A stretch of 13,383 nucleotides of DNA from an uncultured Eubacterium sp. (GTDB lineage: Bacteria; Bacillota; Clostridia; Lachnospirales; Lachnospiraceae), in assembly GCA_900547255.1 (NCBI GenBank), contig URGC01000068.1, forward strand, positions 1-13,383, in the 5' to 3' direction. A model generated the notes under the pieces. The model had not been told where the DNA came from, did no database searches, and saw only the letters and a list, made by a program, of their open reading frames with translations. A program made the translations under genes and the position numbers. Shown one piece after another: positions 1 to 7,268 of this stretch (the first letter of the stretch is position 1; the number at the start of each line of letters is the position of its first letter).

Positions 1-431
1 TTCTTTCTGTTAATATCATTGTAGCAGTTGAAACCACAGTATATGCAGTAATTCTCGCAGTAATTAGCTATATATAACGGTGTAAATATGTATACAGTAT
101 TGCCAAAATGCTTACTTGTCTCATATTTTGCCTTGGCTGCCATCTGTTCAAGAAATGGCTCTGCTGCCGGTGATAACAATGCCTTAAAATCTTCAACGCT
201 GCATGTCTCATTCTCCAGTGCGCGCTTAACATCTGCTGCTGTATATCTGCTGTAATCATATGAATTCATCTCAGATATAACCTTATCTCTTATATCCGAT
301 TTTATCTGATCCATGCCATCCATATATTCCATATGGTTAGTTCTGAAGCTTTTATCATTTTCTAATCTGTGCTTTTTCTCAAGTGCACGCTCACTTAATT
401 TATCTGAATCTACAAAAAATTCATTTTCCAT
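1..431 (-). CDS. thiH: 2-iminoacetate synthase ThiH, N-terminal part, cut by the window edge
   Basis: This radical SAM enzyme cleaves tyrosine to give dehydroglycine for thiazole synthesis by ThiG. The frame starts at an ATG (429-431) with GGAGAT upstream and stays open for 143 codons to the window edge. Residues 125-132 form the radical SAM cluster motif C-ENY-C-IY-C, followed by GF, as in ThiH. The N-terminal 120 residues, including the stretch around HMEYMDG (33-39), look like the extended N-terminus common in clostridial ThiH. The gene begins 29 bp after the thiG stop, so it is very likely co-transcribed with thiS and thiG. The catalytic barrel and C-terminus lie outside the window, so intactness cannot be judged. 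HydG is a related alternative, but the position after thiG settles it as ThiH. Confidence 0.93.
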   Translation of the reverse strand, partial: MENEFFVDSDKLSERALEKKHRLENDKSFRTNHMEYMDGMDQIKSDIRDKVISEMNSYDYSRYTAADVKRALENETCSVEDFKALLSPAAEPFLEQMAAKAKYETSKHFGNTVYIFTPLYIANYCENYCIYCGFNCYNDINRK

Positions 432-460
432 CTTTTTATCTCCGAATTATATTAAATATT

Positions 461-1243
461 TTAGTCATGAAGGAAGCCTGTAAGAGGGTCGGATGCACTT
501 GCACCTCTCTCAAGCACACGTCCAAGACCTGCCAGATACGCCTTTCTACCAGCAATTATTGCATCCTTAAATGCGGCTGCCATAGCTGGAACATCTTTAG
601 CTGTCGCAATTGCTGTATTAGCCATAACTGCGGCTGCTCCCATCTCCATCGCCTCACATGCCTGGGATGGACGTCCAATTCCTGCATCAACTATAACTGG
701 AAGATCTATCTCATCAATAAGAATCTGGATAAAATCCTTTGTTGAAAGACCTTTATTAGAACCAATTGGAGATGCAAGAGGCATAACTGCGGCTGCTCCT
801 GCATTAACAAGATCTCTTGCTGTATAGAGATCAGGATACATGTAAGGGAGAACTACAAATCCTTCATTGGCGAGCATCTCTGTTGCCTTAACTGTCTCTA
901 CATTATCTGGAAGAAGATATTTGGAATCCTTCATTATCTCTACCTTGACAAAATCACCACATCCAAGCTCTCTTGCCATTCTTGCTATTCTCACAGCCTC
1001 TTTTGCATCTCTGGCACCCGATGTATTAGGAAGCAGTGTAACATTGTCTGGAATGTAATCCAGAATATTCTCGCTATCCTTTGTATTAGTTCTTCTGACA
1101 GCAAGTGTAATAATCTCTGCACCTGCATTTTCAACTGCTGCCTTGATAAGTTCCAGTGAATATTTTCCTGAACCTAATATGAATCTCTGTGAAAACTCCT
1201 TTCCTCCTAATATAAGCTTGTCCTGATTATTTATGCTGCTCAT
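461..1243 (-). CDS. thiG: Thiazole synthase ThiG
   Basis: ThiG condenses deoxyxylulose 5-phosphate, dehydroglycine and ThiS-bound sulfur into thiamin thiazole phosphate in the cytoplasm. The protein has 260 residues, normal for the family. It carries the Schiff-base lysine K100 in VKVEI, LPNTSGA (71-77), MPLASPIGSNKG (154-165) and VDAGIGRPS (185-193), which line the TIM-barrel phosphate and substrate site. The ATG at 1243 follows AGAGGAAAAAAG, a reasonable ribosome site. It lies between thiS (85 bp upstream) and thiH (29 bp downstream). The thiS-thiG gap holds a small TTGGTT/AACCAA hairpin (1271-1286) and poly-pyrimidine tracts on the plus strand, but no clear promoter. The family assignment is secure. 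Confidence 0.97.
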   Translation of the reverse strand: MSSINNQDKLILGGKEFSQRFILGSGKYSLELIKAAVENAGAEIITLAVRRTNTKDSENILDYIPDNVTLLPNTSGARDAKEAVRIARMARELGCGDFVKVEIMKDSKYLLPDNVETVKATEMLANEGFVVLPYMYPDLYTARDLVNAGAAAVMPLASPIGSNKGLSTKDFIQILIDEIDLPVIVDAGIGRPSQACEAMEMGAAAVMANTAIATAKDVPAMAAAFKDAIIAGRKAYLAGLGRVLERGASASDPLTGFLHD

Positions 1244-1328
1244 CTTTTTTCCTCTTTTCTTTATATATATTTGGTTATTTAACCAATTCAGCTATTACAG
1301 ATTTTATGTATATTTCTTTTAGATAACT

Positions 1329-1529
1329 TTAAATGCTTCCGCCTCCCATAAAGCTTACTATCTCAACAACATCACCACTGTGAATAATAAAATCGTCAAA
1401 CTTTTCTTTTGGCACCATCTCCTCATTACATTCCACTGCTATTGTCCTCCTGTTGTAACCATTGTTGTCGAGGTAATCAGTAAGCCTGATTTCGTCAAGG
1501 TCTACCTCTTTGCCACATACTGTAAACAT
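1329..1529 (-). CDS. thiS: Sulfur carrier protein ThiS with a C-terminal GGG-SI tail
   Basis: ThiS is a ubiquitin-like (beta-grasp) protein whose C-terminal glycine is adenylated and thiocarboxylated to deliver sulfur to ThiG. I chose the ATG at 1527-1529 because AAAGGAG sits 6-7 bp upstream; a TTG 21 bp further up would add seven unlikely residues and bury that site. The protein has 66 residues, normal for ThiS, with the family-like C-terminal stretch DVVEIVSFMGGG. Oddly, two residues (Ser-Ile) follow the three glycines, whereas ThiS normally ends at the glycines. It is the first gene of a thiS-thiG-thiH cluster. The activating enzyme ThiF is not in the window and may lie beyond position 1. 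Family call is confident; whether the tail must be trimmed is unknown. Confidence 0.92.
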   Translation of the reverse strand: MFTVCGKEVDLDEIRLTDYLDNNGYNRRTIAVECNEEMVPKEKFDDFIIHSGDVVEIVSFMGGGSI

Positions 1530-1561
1530 AAAAAACTCCTTTCCTGCCAATCATAAAACGC

Positions 1562-1622
1562 AAAAAAGGCCGCACGAAGAGAACCAACACCCGAGGTGGT
1601 GTTCCCCTTCATGCGACCTTTT
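1562..1622 (-). terminator. Long intrinsic-terminator hairpin between hcp and thiS
   Basis: On the minus strand a long stem with a small CACC/GGTG-closed tip is followed by TTTTTT. The lower stem pairs AAAAGGTCGCATGAAG with its near complement CTTCGTGCGGCCTTTT. Where the arms are not exact complements, the pairs read as G-U on the minus-strand RNA but as A-C on the plus strand, so the structure belongs to the minus transcript. It lies about 53 bp after the hcp stop and about 33 bp before the thiS start. It most simply ends hcp transcription. A possible promoter at 1644-1672 lies before it, so it could also act as an attenuator in the thi leader. I see no TPP-riboswitch core sequences. Confidence 0.8.
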
Positions 1623-1643
1623 CAAAAGTCTCAATCTTTGTTT

Positions 1644-1672
1644 ATATTAATACTTTTTCGTCTCCTTGTAAA
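1644..1672 (-). promoter_or_regulatory. Possible sigma-A promoter for thiSGH
   Basis: On the minus strand TTTACA (1667-1672) and TAATAT (1644-1649) are separated by 17 bp, just after the hcp stop. If used, transcription would start near 1637 and the leader would run through the long terminator-type hairpin before thiS. The -35 matches consensus at five of six positions, the -10 at only four, so this is tentative. Confidence 0.4.
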
Positions 1673-1675
1673 GCA

Positions 1676-3220
1676 TTATTTGCTTCCTAATATCTTTTTC
1701 AAATCCTCCTCAGGAGTCGAAATAGCCCCTATATTATAATTTTCTACAAGCAAATTCAAGACATTTGGCGAGATAAATGCTGGAAGAGATGGGCCAAGTA
1801 AAATGTTCCTGATTCCAAGATGAAGCAATGAGAGCAGAATACATACCGCCTTCTGTTCATACCATGAAAGAACCATTGAAAGCGGAAGGTCATTGACACT
1901 GCATTCAAATGCTCCTGCGAGTGCTACTGCAACCTGAATTGCACCATATGCATCATTACACTGTCCCATATCTAGGATTCTAGGAAATGCTCCTATATTT
2001 CCAAGATTAAGGTCATTAAATCTATATTTTCCACATGCGAGCGTAAGGATAATACTGTCATCAGGAGTCTGTTTTACAAACTCTGTGTAATAATTTCTTC
2101 CCGGCTTTGCACCATCACAGCCTGCAACGAGGAAGAAATGCTTTATTGCTCCATTTTTAACAGCCTCGACAATTGTTCCTGCATTTTCAAGAACTGTATT
2201 ACGCCCGAATCCAGTCATTACAGTCCTGCCACCATTAATTCCAGTAAATGATGTATCCTCGCTATATCCGCCAAGTTCGAGGGCTTTTTCAATAACAGGA
2301 GTGAAATCCTTGTTTTCTCCAATATGAACAATCTCTGGGTATGATACAACCTCCGTTGTGAATACACGATCCGAATAGCTTGCCTTAGGAGGCATCAGAC
2401 AGTTAGTTGTATATACTACAGGCGCAGGAATACCAGCAAATTCCTTCTGCTGATTCTGCCATGCTGTTCCAAAATTCCCCTTTAAATGAGAATATTTTTT
2501 AAGTTCCGGATAACCATGCGCAGGAAGCATTTCACCATGTGTATATATATTGATTCCCTTATCCTTTGTCTGTTCTAAAAGCTGCTTTAAATCATAAAGG
2601 TCATGTCCTGTAATTACAATAAATGGCCCTTTTTCAACTGTAAGTGGAACCTCTGTTGGCACTGGATTGCCGTAAGTTTTTGTATTAGCCTCATCAAGAA
2701 GTGCCATGCATGCAAGATTTATCTCGCCAACCTTTAAGACAACGGGAAGAAGCTCTTCCATTCCCATATCAGCCCCAACCACTCTTAACGCTTCATAGAA
2801 AAACGCATTTACTGTCTTATCTTCATATCCTAAAACCTGTGCGTGATACGCATACGCGGCAATACCCCTGATGCCAAATAAAATAAGCGATTTTAAAGAC
2901 CTTATATCCTCATCGGCATTCCATACATTATTCATATCATAATCTATCGTAATTCCTGAAGCATCATGTACCTCGTCAATTAACTTTGTTATTGTATTCT
3001 CGTTGAAATTCACATTAGTAATCGTTGTAAAAAGAGATTTAATGATAAGTCCGTCATTTCGTTTATTCATCTCATTTTTCTCTGCAAGTTTTATAACTGT
3101 TCCTGTGAGCTTATCCTGAAGATTGGCAATCTCTGGTGTCTTGCCACAGACTCCGCTCTTAGTACAGCCTGTGCAATTAGCAGTCTGTTCACACTGAAAG
3201 CAAAACATATTATTGTCCAT
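1676..3220 (-). CDS. hcp: Hydroxylamine reductase / hybrid cluster protein, class I
   Basis: Hcp is a cytoplasmic iron-sulfur protein that reduces hydroxylamine and nitric oxide in nitrosative-stress defence. The protein has 514 residues. At the N-terminus C7, C10, C19 and C25 follow the C-x2-C-x8-C-x5-C spacing of class I enzymes from strict anaerobes, which bind a [4Fe-4S] cluster. Expected hybrid-cluster ligands are present: H206, E230, C274, C368, C396 and C421, plus E455 in WYEQK. The spacing from H206 to C421 matches the Desulfovibrio enzyme as I remember it. The ATG follows AAGGAGATAAATAA. It is transcribed divergently from a Crp/Fnr-type regulator gene (159 bp between), the arrangement seen for HcpR-type control. 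The coding sequence looks intact. Confidence 0.97.
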   Translation of the reverse strand: MDNNMFCFQCEQTANCTGCTKSGVCGKTPEIANLQDKLTGTVIKLAEKNEMNKRNDGLIIKSLFTTITNVNFNENTITKLIDEVHDASGITIDYDMNNVWNADEDIRSLKSLILFGIRGIAAYAYHAQVLGYEDKTVNAFFYEALRVVGADMGMEELLPVVLKVGEINLACMALLDEANTKTYGNPVPTEVPLTVEKGPFIVITGHDLYDLKQLLEQTKDKGINIYTHGEMLPAHGYPELKKYSHLKGNFGTAWQNQQKEFAGIPAPVVYTTNCLMPPKASYSDRVFTTEVVSYPEIVHIGENKDFTPVIEKALELGGYSEDTSFTGINGGRTVMTGFGRNTVLENAGTIVEAVKNGAIKHFFLVAGCDGAKPGRNYYTEFVKQTPDDSIILTLACGKYRFNDLNLGNIGAFPRILDMGQCNDAYGAIQVAVALAGAFECSVNDLPLSMVLSWYEQKAVCILLSLLHLGIRNILLGPSLPAFISPNVLNLLVENYNIGAISTPEEDLKKILGSK

Positions 3221-3287
3221 TTATTTATCTCCTTATTGATATTTTAATTTACAATTGCATTTTACTGTTTAGTGATTATTATTTCTG

Positions 3288-3316
3288 TTACTCTGGCAAC
3301 ACTTATAATGTATAAT
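3288..3316 (+). promoter_or_regulatory. Possible promoter of the Crp/Fnr-type gene
   Basis: TTACTC (3288-3293) and a perfect TATAAT (3311-3316) are 17 bp apart in the hcp/regulator intergenic region, pointing towards the regulator gene. The -35 is poor, which would suit a regulated promoter. No convincing hcp promoter could be picked on the other strand. Confidence 0.4.
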
Positions 3317-3334
3317 TCTTACATCACTAATTTT

Positions 3335-3349
3335 TGAACTATTTGTTCA
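3335..3349. promoter_or_regulatory. Palindrome in the hcp/regulator intergenic region, candidate regulator-binding site
   Basis: TGAAC-TATTT-GTTCA is a perfect 5+5 inverted repeat 31 bp before the regulator start codon. It would fall just downstream of the predicted regulator transcription start, a position suited to autorepression. Crp/Fnr dimers bind short palindromes, but the odd spacing here differs from the classical Crp and Fnr sites. A second, wider inverted repeat, TTAGTGAT (3269-3276) with ATCACTAA (3323-3330), lies in the same gap. Confidence 0.4.
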
Positions 3350-3379
3350 GCTATTATTAATTTTTATTGGAGATTTGTT

Positions 3380-4078
3380 ATGAGTAAAAATGTTTCTTAC
3401 ATTGAATATATAGATACAATTGCAAAATGTCCTTTATTTTATGATATTGCAATTGACAAAGCTGAAGAAGCAATTTCATTTCTTCATGGTTTTGCGAAAT
3501 CATTCCAGAAAGGCGAAACAATTGTAAGACACGGAGAACCATTTAAATATGCAGGAATCATACTTGAAGGAAAAGTCGAAATTTCCTATACCAATTACCA
3601 GTTTGACAAATTAAATGTTAATCATTTCACAGCTTCAAATGTTTTTGGAGAAGCTCTGGCAATAAAAAAAGTCAGCTATAGCCCAATTCAGGTTGATGCC
3701 ATAGCTGACTGTGTTATTCTTTTTATTAATCTTGAATATCTTATGTTCTCTGAAAAAAGATGTTCTTCCACTTGCGTATTCAATCATCAGCTGCTGCTTA
3801 ATCTGACAAACAGAATTGTTACACAGAATCTTTTTACCAACCTTAAATTACAGATTTTAAGCCAGAAATCTCTCCGGGATAAAATCATGGTCTACCTCTA
3901 CAGCATACAGCCAGATGAGAACAACATACGAATCATTCCATTCTCCCAGACATCACTTGCTGAATTCTTAAATGTCAACAGAAGCGCACTCTCAAGAGAA
4001 CTGGGAAAGATGCAGGATGAAAATATCATTCAGCTAAACGGAAGAAACTGCATCATTTATGATTATATTTCTGATTAA
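3380..4078 (+). CDS. Crp/Fnr-family transcriptional regulator, probable controller of hcp
   Basis: This 232-residue protein has a cyclic-nucleotide-binding-like beta barrel (about residues 15-125, with the family-like GIILEGKVEISY at 59-70 and NVFGEALAI at 87-95). A dimer helix follows, then a C-terminal winged helix-turn-helix (SQTSLAEFLNVNRSALSREL, 189-208). There is no N-terminal cysteine cluster of the Fnr oxygen-sensing type; cysteines 17, 111, 128, 132 and 224 are scattered. Its divergence from hcp suggests an HcpR-like nitric oxide or redox sensor that activates hcp, but the ligand cannot be read from sequence. The ATG follows TTGGAGATTTGTT. Its stop TAA (4076-4078) overlaps the stop of the convergent acetyltransferase gene, so no terminator fits between them. 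Confidence 0.88.
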   Translation: MSKNVSYIEYIDTIAKCPLFYDIAIDKAEEAISFLHGFAKSFQKGETIVRHGEPFKYAGIILEGKVEISYTNYQFDKLNVNHFTASNVFGEALAIKKVSYSPIQVDAIADCVILFINLEYLMFSEKRCSSTCVFNHQLLLNLTNRIVTQNLFTNLKLQILSQKSLRDKIMVYLYSIQPDENNIRIIPFSQTSLAEFLNVNRSALSRELGKMQDENIIQLNGRNCIIYDYISD

Positions 4079-4689
4079 TTATTAATACATTCCCTGTATT
4101 TTGCTGCTTCCTGCTCCCAGTATTTCTTATCATTATCGTCTATTGGTCTTAACACACGACATGGGTTACCAACAGCAACAACATTGTCCGGAATATCTTT
4201 CGTAACAACTGAACCAGAACCAATAACAACATTGCTTCCTATCGTCACGCCAGGATTAATTACAGTATTGCCACCTATCCAGACATTGCTGCCTATGGTT
4301 ATAGGCTTTCCATATTCCAACTGGGTGTTGCGGACATCTGCATCAATCGGATGTCCAGCTGTGTATATCCCGACCCTTGGGGCTAAAAATACATTATCAC
4401 CGATTGTTACTTTAGCAACATCAATTATTATACAGTCATAATTGGCATAGAAATTGTCACCTATATATGTATTACAACCATAATCCGCATGTATAGGAGC
4501 TTCTACCCATATATTCTCACCTGCACTTCCAAACAGTTCCCTGCATAACTGCTGACGTTTGTCAAGCTCATCCTCTGTTGTCTGATTGATAAGCCTTGTA
4601 AGTCTTCTCGCCCTCATATTATCCTTTATAAGCTCTTCATCTTTTGCTATGTATAACTGTCCTGACAGCATTAATTCCTTATTATTCAT
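4075..4689 (-). CDS. Hexapeptide-repeat sugar O-acetyltransferase, maltose/galactoside acetyltransferase type
   Basis: This is a cytoplasmic acetyl-CoA-dependent acetyltransferase of the left-handed beta-helix (LbH) family. The 204 residues begin with the MAT/GAT N-terminal helix pair (KELMLSGQLY...RARRLTRLINQT). Hexapeptide coils run through about residues 60-170 (for example VTIGDNVFLAPRV, ITIGSNVWIGG, VTIGSNVVIGSGS). H113 in TAGHPID is the expected catalytic histidine. The ATG at 4687-4689 matches the usual family N-terminus and has GGGAGAG upstream; longer in-frame starts run into the upstream gene. The start overlaps the end of the adenosine deaminase gene by 8 bp (ATGAATAA), indicating translational coupling. 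The acceptor sugar cannot be assigned. Its stop shares bases with the convergent regulator stop. Confidence 0.93.
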   Translation of the reverse strand: MNNKELMLSGQLYIAKDEELIKDNMRARRLTRLINQTTEDELDKRQQLCRELFGSAGENIWVEAPIHADYGCNTYIGDNFYANYDCIIIDVAKVTIGDNVFLAPRVGIYTAGHPIDADVRNTQLEYGKPITIGSNVWIGGNTVINPGVTIGSNVVIGSGSVVTKDIPDNVVAVGNPCRVLRPIDDNDKKYWEQEAAKYRECINN

Positions 4690-5680
4690 TGTCTCTCCCA
4701 AGCCTTGCCTTAATCCATTTTTTAGCTGCGTCATCTGCAAATGAAGCCTCAGCCGCATTACATTTTAACTGATACACTTCCTGTTCTGTAAGATCTGCAA
4801 GCTGTTTTGCATATTCAAATTCTTTGCTGATATCTGTCCTTACAATAGCAAGGTCATCTGTATTGATAGTTACTTTAATTCCTCTGTCAATATACTCACG
4901 CAATGGATAACGTGACATATCATCAACCGCTTTCGTTATCCGGTTGCTTGTCGGACACATTTCAAGACATATGCCTTTATCTCTGATAAGCTTAACAAGC
5001 TTATCATCCGTGATGGCTCTTATGCCATGTCCGATTCTAACAGCTCCCATATCAATTGCAGTGTATACACTGTCCGCGCCGGCTGCCTCTCCGGCATGTA
5101 TTGTATACGGAATTCCAAGTTCTGCAGCCTGTTCAAATAATCTGGTATAACCGCTTGTAGGATACAATGCTTCTGCGCCCGCAAGGTCAAGTGCCACAAC
5201 TCCTTTAGACAAATATCTGCCAGCAAGCTTTACTGTCTCAATATTAGCGTTCTCATTATCACTGCCACGCATACAGCATAATATAAGGTTTGCCTTCATG
5301 TCCGATTTATTCAATAAATAATCATTTAATCCATCAATTGCTGCTGTAATTACTTCTTCCTGTGTCAGTCCTTTAGCTGTGTGAAGCTGTGGCGCAAAAC
5401 GTATCTCCGCGTACACAACTCCAACTGCTGCCATATCGTCCAATACAAGCTTAACCGCCTCAGATATGCTTTCCTTCGTCTGCATAAGGCTTAATGGAAA
5501 ATCAAAACATTTTAAAAATTCTGTAAGGCTGTCACATGTTGGAGGTACTGATATAATATCAATCAGTTCATCATCCCCTGCAAGACGGATGCCCTGCATA
5601 GCCGCAAGTTTCTTAGCTATATCAAGTGTTATTGAACCATCAAGATGAGCGTGAAGCTCGATATATTTTTCACCATTCAT
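4682..5680 (-). CDS. add: Adenosine deaminase
   Basis: The enzyme deaminates adenosine and deoxyadenosine to inosine forms in purine salvage. The 332-residue protein carries all metallohydrolase landmarks: zinc ligands H10 and H12 in ELHAHLDGS, HAGE at 195-198 (zinc H195, catalytic E198), GHG around H218, and NTDD with D275/D276. Other family-like stretches are AEIRFAPQLH (91-100) and CPTSN (242-246). I chose the ATG at 5678-5680 because GGAGG (5689-5693) is 8 bp upstream; the ATG 15 bp further up overlaps that site. It starts 43 bp after the COG2509 gene and overlaps the acetyltransferase start, so the three probably form one operon. Adenine or AMP-type deaminases of the same superfamily are a weaker alternative. 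Confidence 0.95.
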   Translation of the reverse strand: MNGEKYIELHAHLDGSITLDIAKKLAAMQGIRLAGDDELIDIISVPPTCDSLTEFLKCFDFPLSLMQTKESISEAVKLVLDDMAAVGVVYAEIRFAPQLHTAKGLTQEEVITAAIDGLNDYLLNKSDMKANLILCCMRGSDNENANIETVKLAGRYLSKGVVALDLAGAEALYPTSGYTRLFEQAAELGIPYTIHAGEAAGADSVYTAIDMGAVRIGHGIRAITDDKLVKLIRDKGICLEMCPTSNRITKAVDDMSRYPLREYIDRGIKVTINTDDLAIVRTDISKEFEYAKQLADLTEQEVYQLKCNAAEASFADDAAKKWIKARLGRDNE

Positions 5681-5723
5681 ATGCACTGCCTCCATTTGTC
5701 AATCCATTTTTTATAGATAACAA

Positions 5724-7094
5724 TTATTTACATATCTGTCTTGCAACATACACACCACTTGCTGATGCATGTGAAAGTGAATGTGTCACACCGCTTCCAT
5801 CACCAATTATGTATAAACCTTTGTGTTTAGTCTCAAGATTGTTATCAAGTTCAACTTCCATGTTATAAAACTTGACTTCAACACCATAAAGAAGTGTATC
5901 ATCATTAGCTGTTCCCGGAGCAATATTATCAAGCGCATATATCATCTCAATAATTCCATCGAGAATTCTCTTAGGAAGTACAAGGCTTAAATCGCCCGGT
6001 GTTGCAGATAATGTAGGTGTAACCATTCCCTCTGCAATTCTGCTTTCATTACTTCTTCTTCCTCTTACAAGGTCTCCGAATCTCTGTACAATAACACCGC
6101 CGCCAAGCATGTTAGAAAGCCTTGCAATACTCTCGCCATAACCATTACTGTCTTTGAAAGGCTCTGAAAAATGCTTTGCAACAAGAAGCGCAAAGTTAGT
6201 ATTTTCTGTCTGTTTATCGCCTGATTCATAGCTGTGTCCATTAACTGTAAGAATTCCGTTAGTATTCTCTGTTACAACGATTCCATGCGGATTCATACAG
6301 AATGTTCTTACATTATCCTCAAACTGATGTGTTCTGTATACAATCTTGCTCTCGTATAACTCATCGGTAAGATGCGAGAATATAACTGCTGGAAGCTCTA
6401 CTCTTACACCAATATCAACTCTGTTAGACTTAGTGTTTATGTCAAGCTCTTTACAGACCTGCTCCATCCATTTACTTCCAACTCGTCCTACAGATACTAT
6501 GCATTTATCGCACTCCATCTCTTCTTTATCTGTAAATACCTTAAAGCCATTATCAAGCTTCTCAATTGTAAGCACAGGCTCATCAAAATGAAAATCGACT
6601 TTATCTTTTAACTCATCATATATATTTTGAAGAACCACATAATTAATATCAGTTCCAAGATGTCTTACAGATGCATCAAGAAGCTTTAACTTATTCTGCA
6701 TACAGACTTTCTTAATACTTGTTCCAGCAGTTGAATAAAGCTTAGTGCCCTCTCCTCCATGAGCCATGTTAATCTCATCAACATATTTCATAAGGTCTAT
6801 CGCCTCATTCTTACCAATGTACTCATAAAGAGTTCCACCAAAATCATTAGTTATATTATATTTACCATCTGAAAATGCTCCAGCACCTCCAAAACCACTC
6901 ATAATAGAACAGCTCTTACAGTGAACACAGCTCTTGACATTCTTTCCATCAATAGGACATTTTCTCTTATCCAAGCTATGTCCTTCCTCATAAACAGTAA
7001 TCTTTATATCCGGCTTATTCTTTAAAAGTTCATAAGCCGCAAATATTCCACCTGGTCCAGCACCAATAATAATAACATCCGTCTTTTTCGCCAT
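5724..7094 (-). CDS. FAD-dependent oxidoreductase, COG2509 type, substrate unknown
   Basis: The 456-residue protein opens with a Rossmann FAD-binding motif, VIIIGAGPGGIFAAYELL (7-24). Then comes a cysteine cluster, C46, C56, C59 and C62, running into SGFGGAGAFSDGKYN (66-80). It ends with a second flavin-contact segment, GLYIIGDGSGVTHSLSHA (about 426-443). This order is typical of the uncharacterised COG2509 'FAD-dependent dehydrogenases' common in Clostridia. The four cysteines could bind metal or an iron-sulfur cluster, though the family function is not established to my knowledge. The ATG follows AGAGGTGTAAATAATTT. It is the probable first gene of a unit with adenosine deaminase and an acetyltransferase; the reaction need not relate to theirs. 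The coding sequence appears complete. Confidence 0.88.
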   Translation of the reverse strand: MAKKTDVIIIGAGPGGIFAAYELLKNKPDIKITVYEEGHSLDKRKCPIDGKNVKSCVHCKSCSIMSGFGGAGAFSDGKYNITNDFGGTLYEYIGKNEAIDLMKYVDEINMAHGGEGTKLYSTAGTSIKKVCMQNKLKLLDASVRHLGTDINYVVLQNIYDELKDKVDFHFDEPVLTIEKLDNGFKVFTDKEEMECDKCIVSVGRVGSKWMEQVCKELDINTKSNRVDIGVRVELPAVIFSHLTDELYESKIVYRTHQFEDNVRTFCMNPHGIVVTENTNGILTVNGHSYESGDKQTENTNFALLVAKHFSEPFKDSNGYGESIARLSNMLGGGVIVQRFGDLVRGRRSNESRIAEGMVTPTLSATPGDLSLVLPKRILDGIIEMIYALDNIAPGTANDDTLLYGVEVKFYNMEVELDNNLETKHKGLYIIGDGSGVTHSLSHASASGVYVARQICK

Positions 7095-7118
7095 AAATTA
7101 TTTACACCTCTTTCATAT

Positions 7119-7147
7119 ATTATGCATAGCAATATTTATATCGCCAA
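7119..7147 (-). promoter_or_regulatory. Possible promoter for the COG2509-add-acetyltransferase unit
   Basis: On the minus strand TTGGCG (7142-7147) and CATAAT (7119-7124) are 17 bp apart. A start near 7112 would leave a very short leader just covering the AGAGGTG ribosome site. Tentative. Confidence 0.4.
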
Positions 7148-7183
7148 ATGAAGATATGAATGATCCTACATCCTGCAAGCAAT

Positions 7184-7207
7184 ATTCGTGTCTCTTAAGA
7201 CACGAAT
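7184..7207. repeat. Perfect 10-bp stem-loop beside a GC-rich patch
   Basis: ATTCGTGTCT-CTTA-AGACACGAAT forms a perfect hairpin with a 4-base loop. No T-run follows on either strand, so it is not a standard terminator. The adjoining 7208-7260 stretch is strikingly GC-rich for this window and holds a direct repeat, CTCGCCAA, at 7219-7226 and 7250-7257. Together with the neighbouring 140-bp element this fills most of the 323-bp gap at 7095-7417, which has no convincing gene. Confidence 0.75.
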
Positions 7208-7268
7208 GAGCCGCCCCTCTCGCCAACAAACACACGCCAGCACCTTCGCCTCGCCAATAGCGTAAATT

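Noticed and set aside
68..259. 63-residue minus-strand frame near the left edge
   Set aside because: It lies inside thiH in another frame and has no family features; ThiH is clearly the coding frame.
1559..1625. T-box leader suggested by the long terminator stem
   Set aside because: No AGGGUGGNACCGCG T-box sequence is present and the downstream genes are thiamin genes.
1530..1675. TPP riboswitch in the thiS leader
   Set aside because: The leader is mostly one long hairpin, and the CUGAGA and ACCUGAU-type TPP core sequences are absent.
7187..7249. Short minus-strand frame through the GC-rich patch ending ...VGERGGSFVS
   Set aside because: It has no convincing start or ribosome site and its stop falls in the hairpin loop; more likely repeat sequence than a gene.
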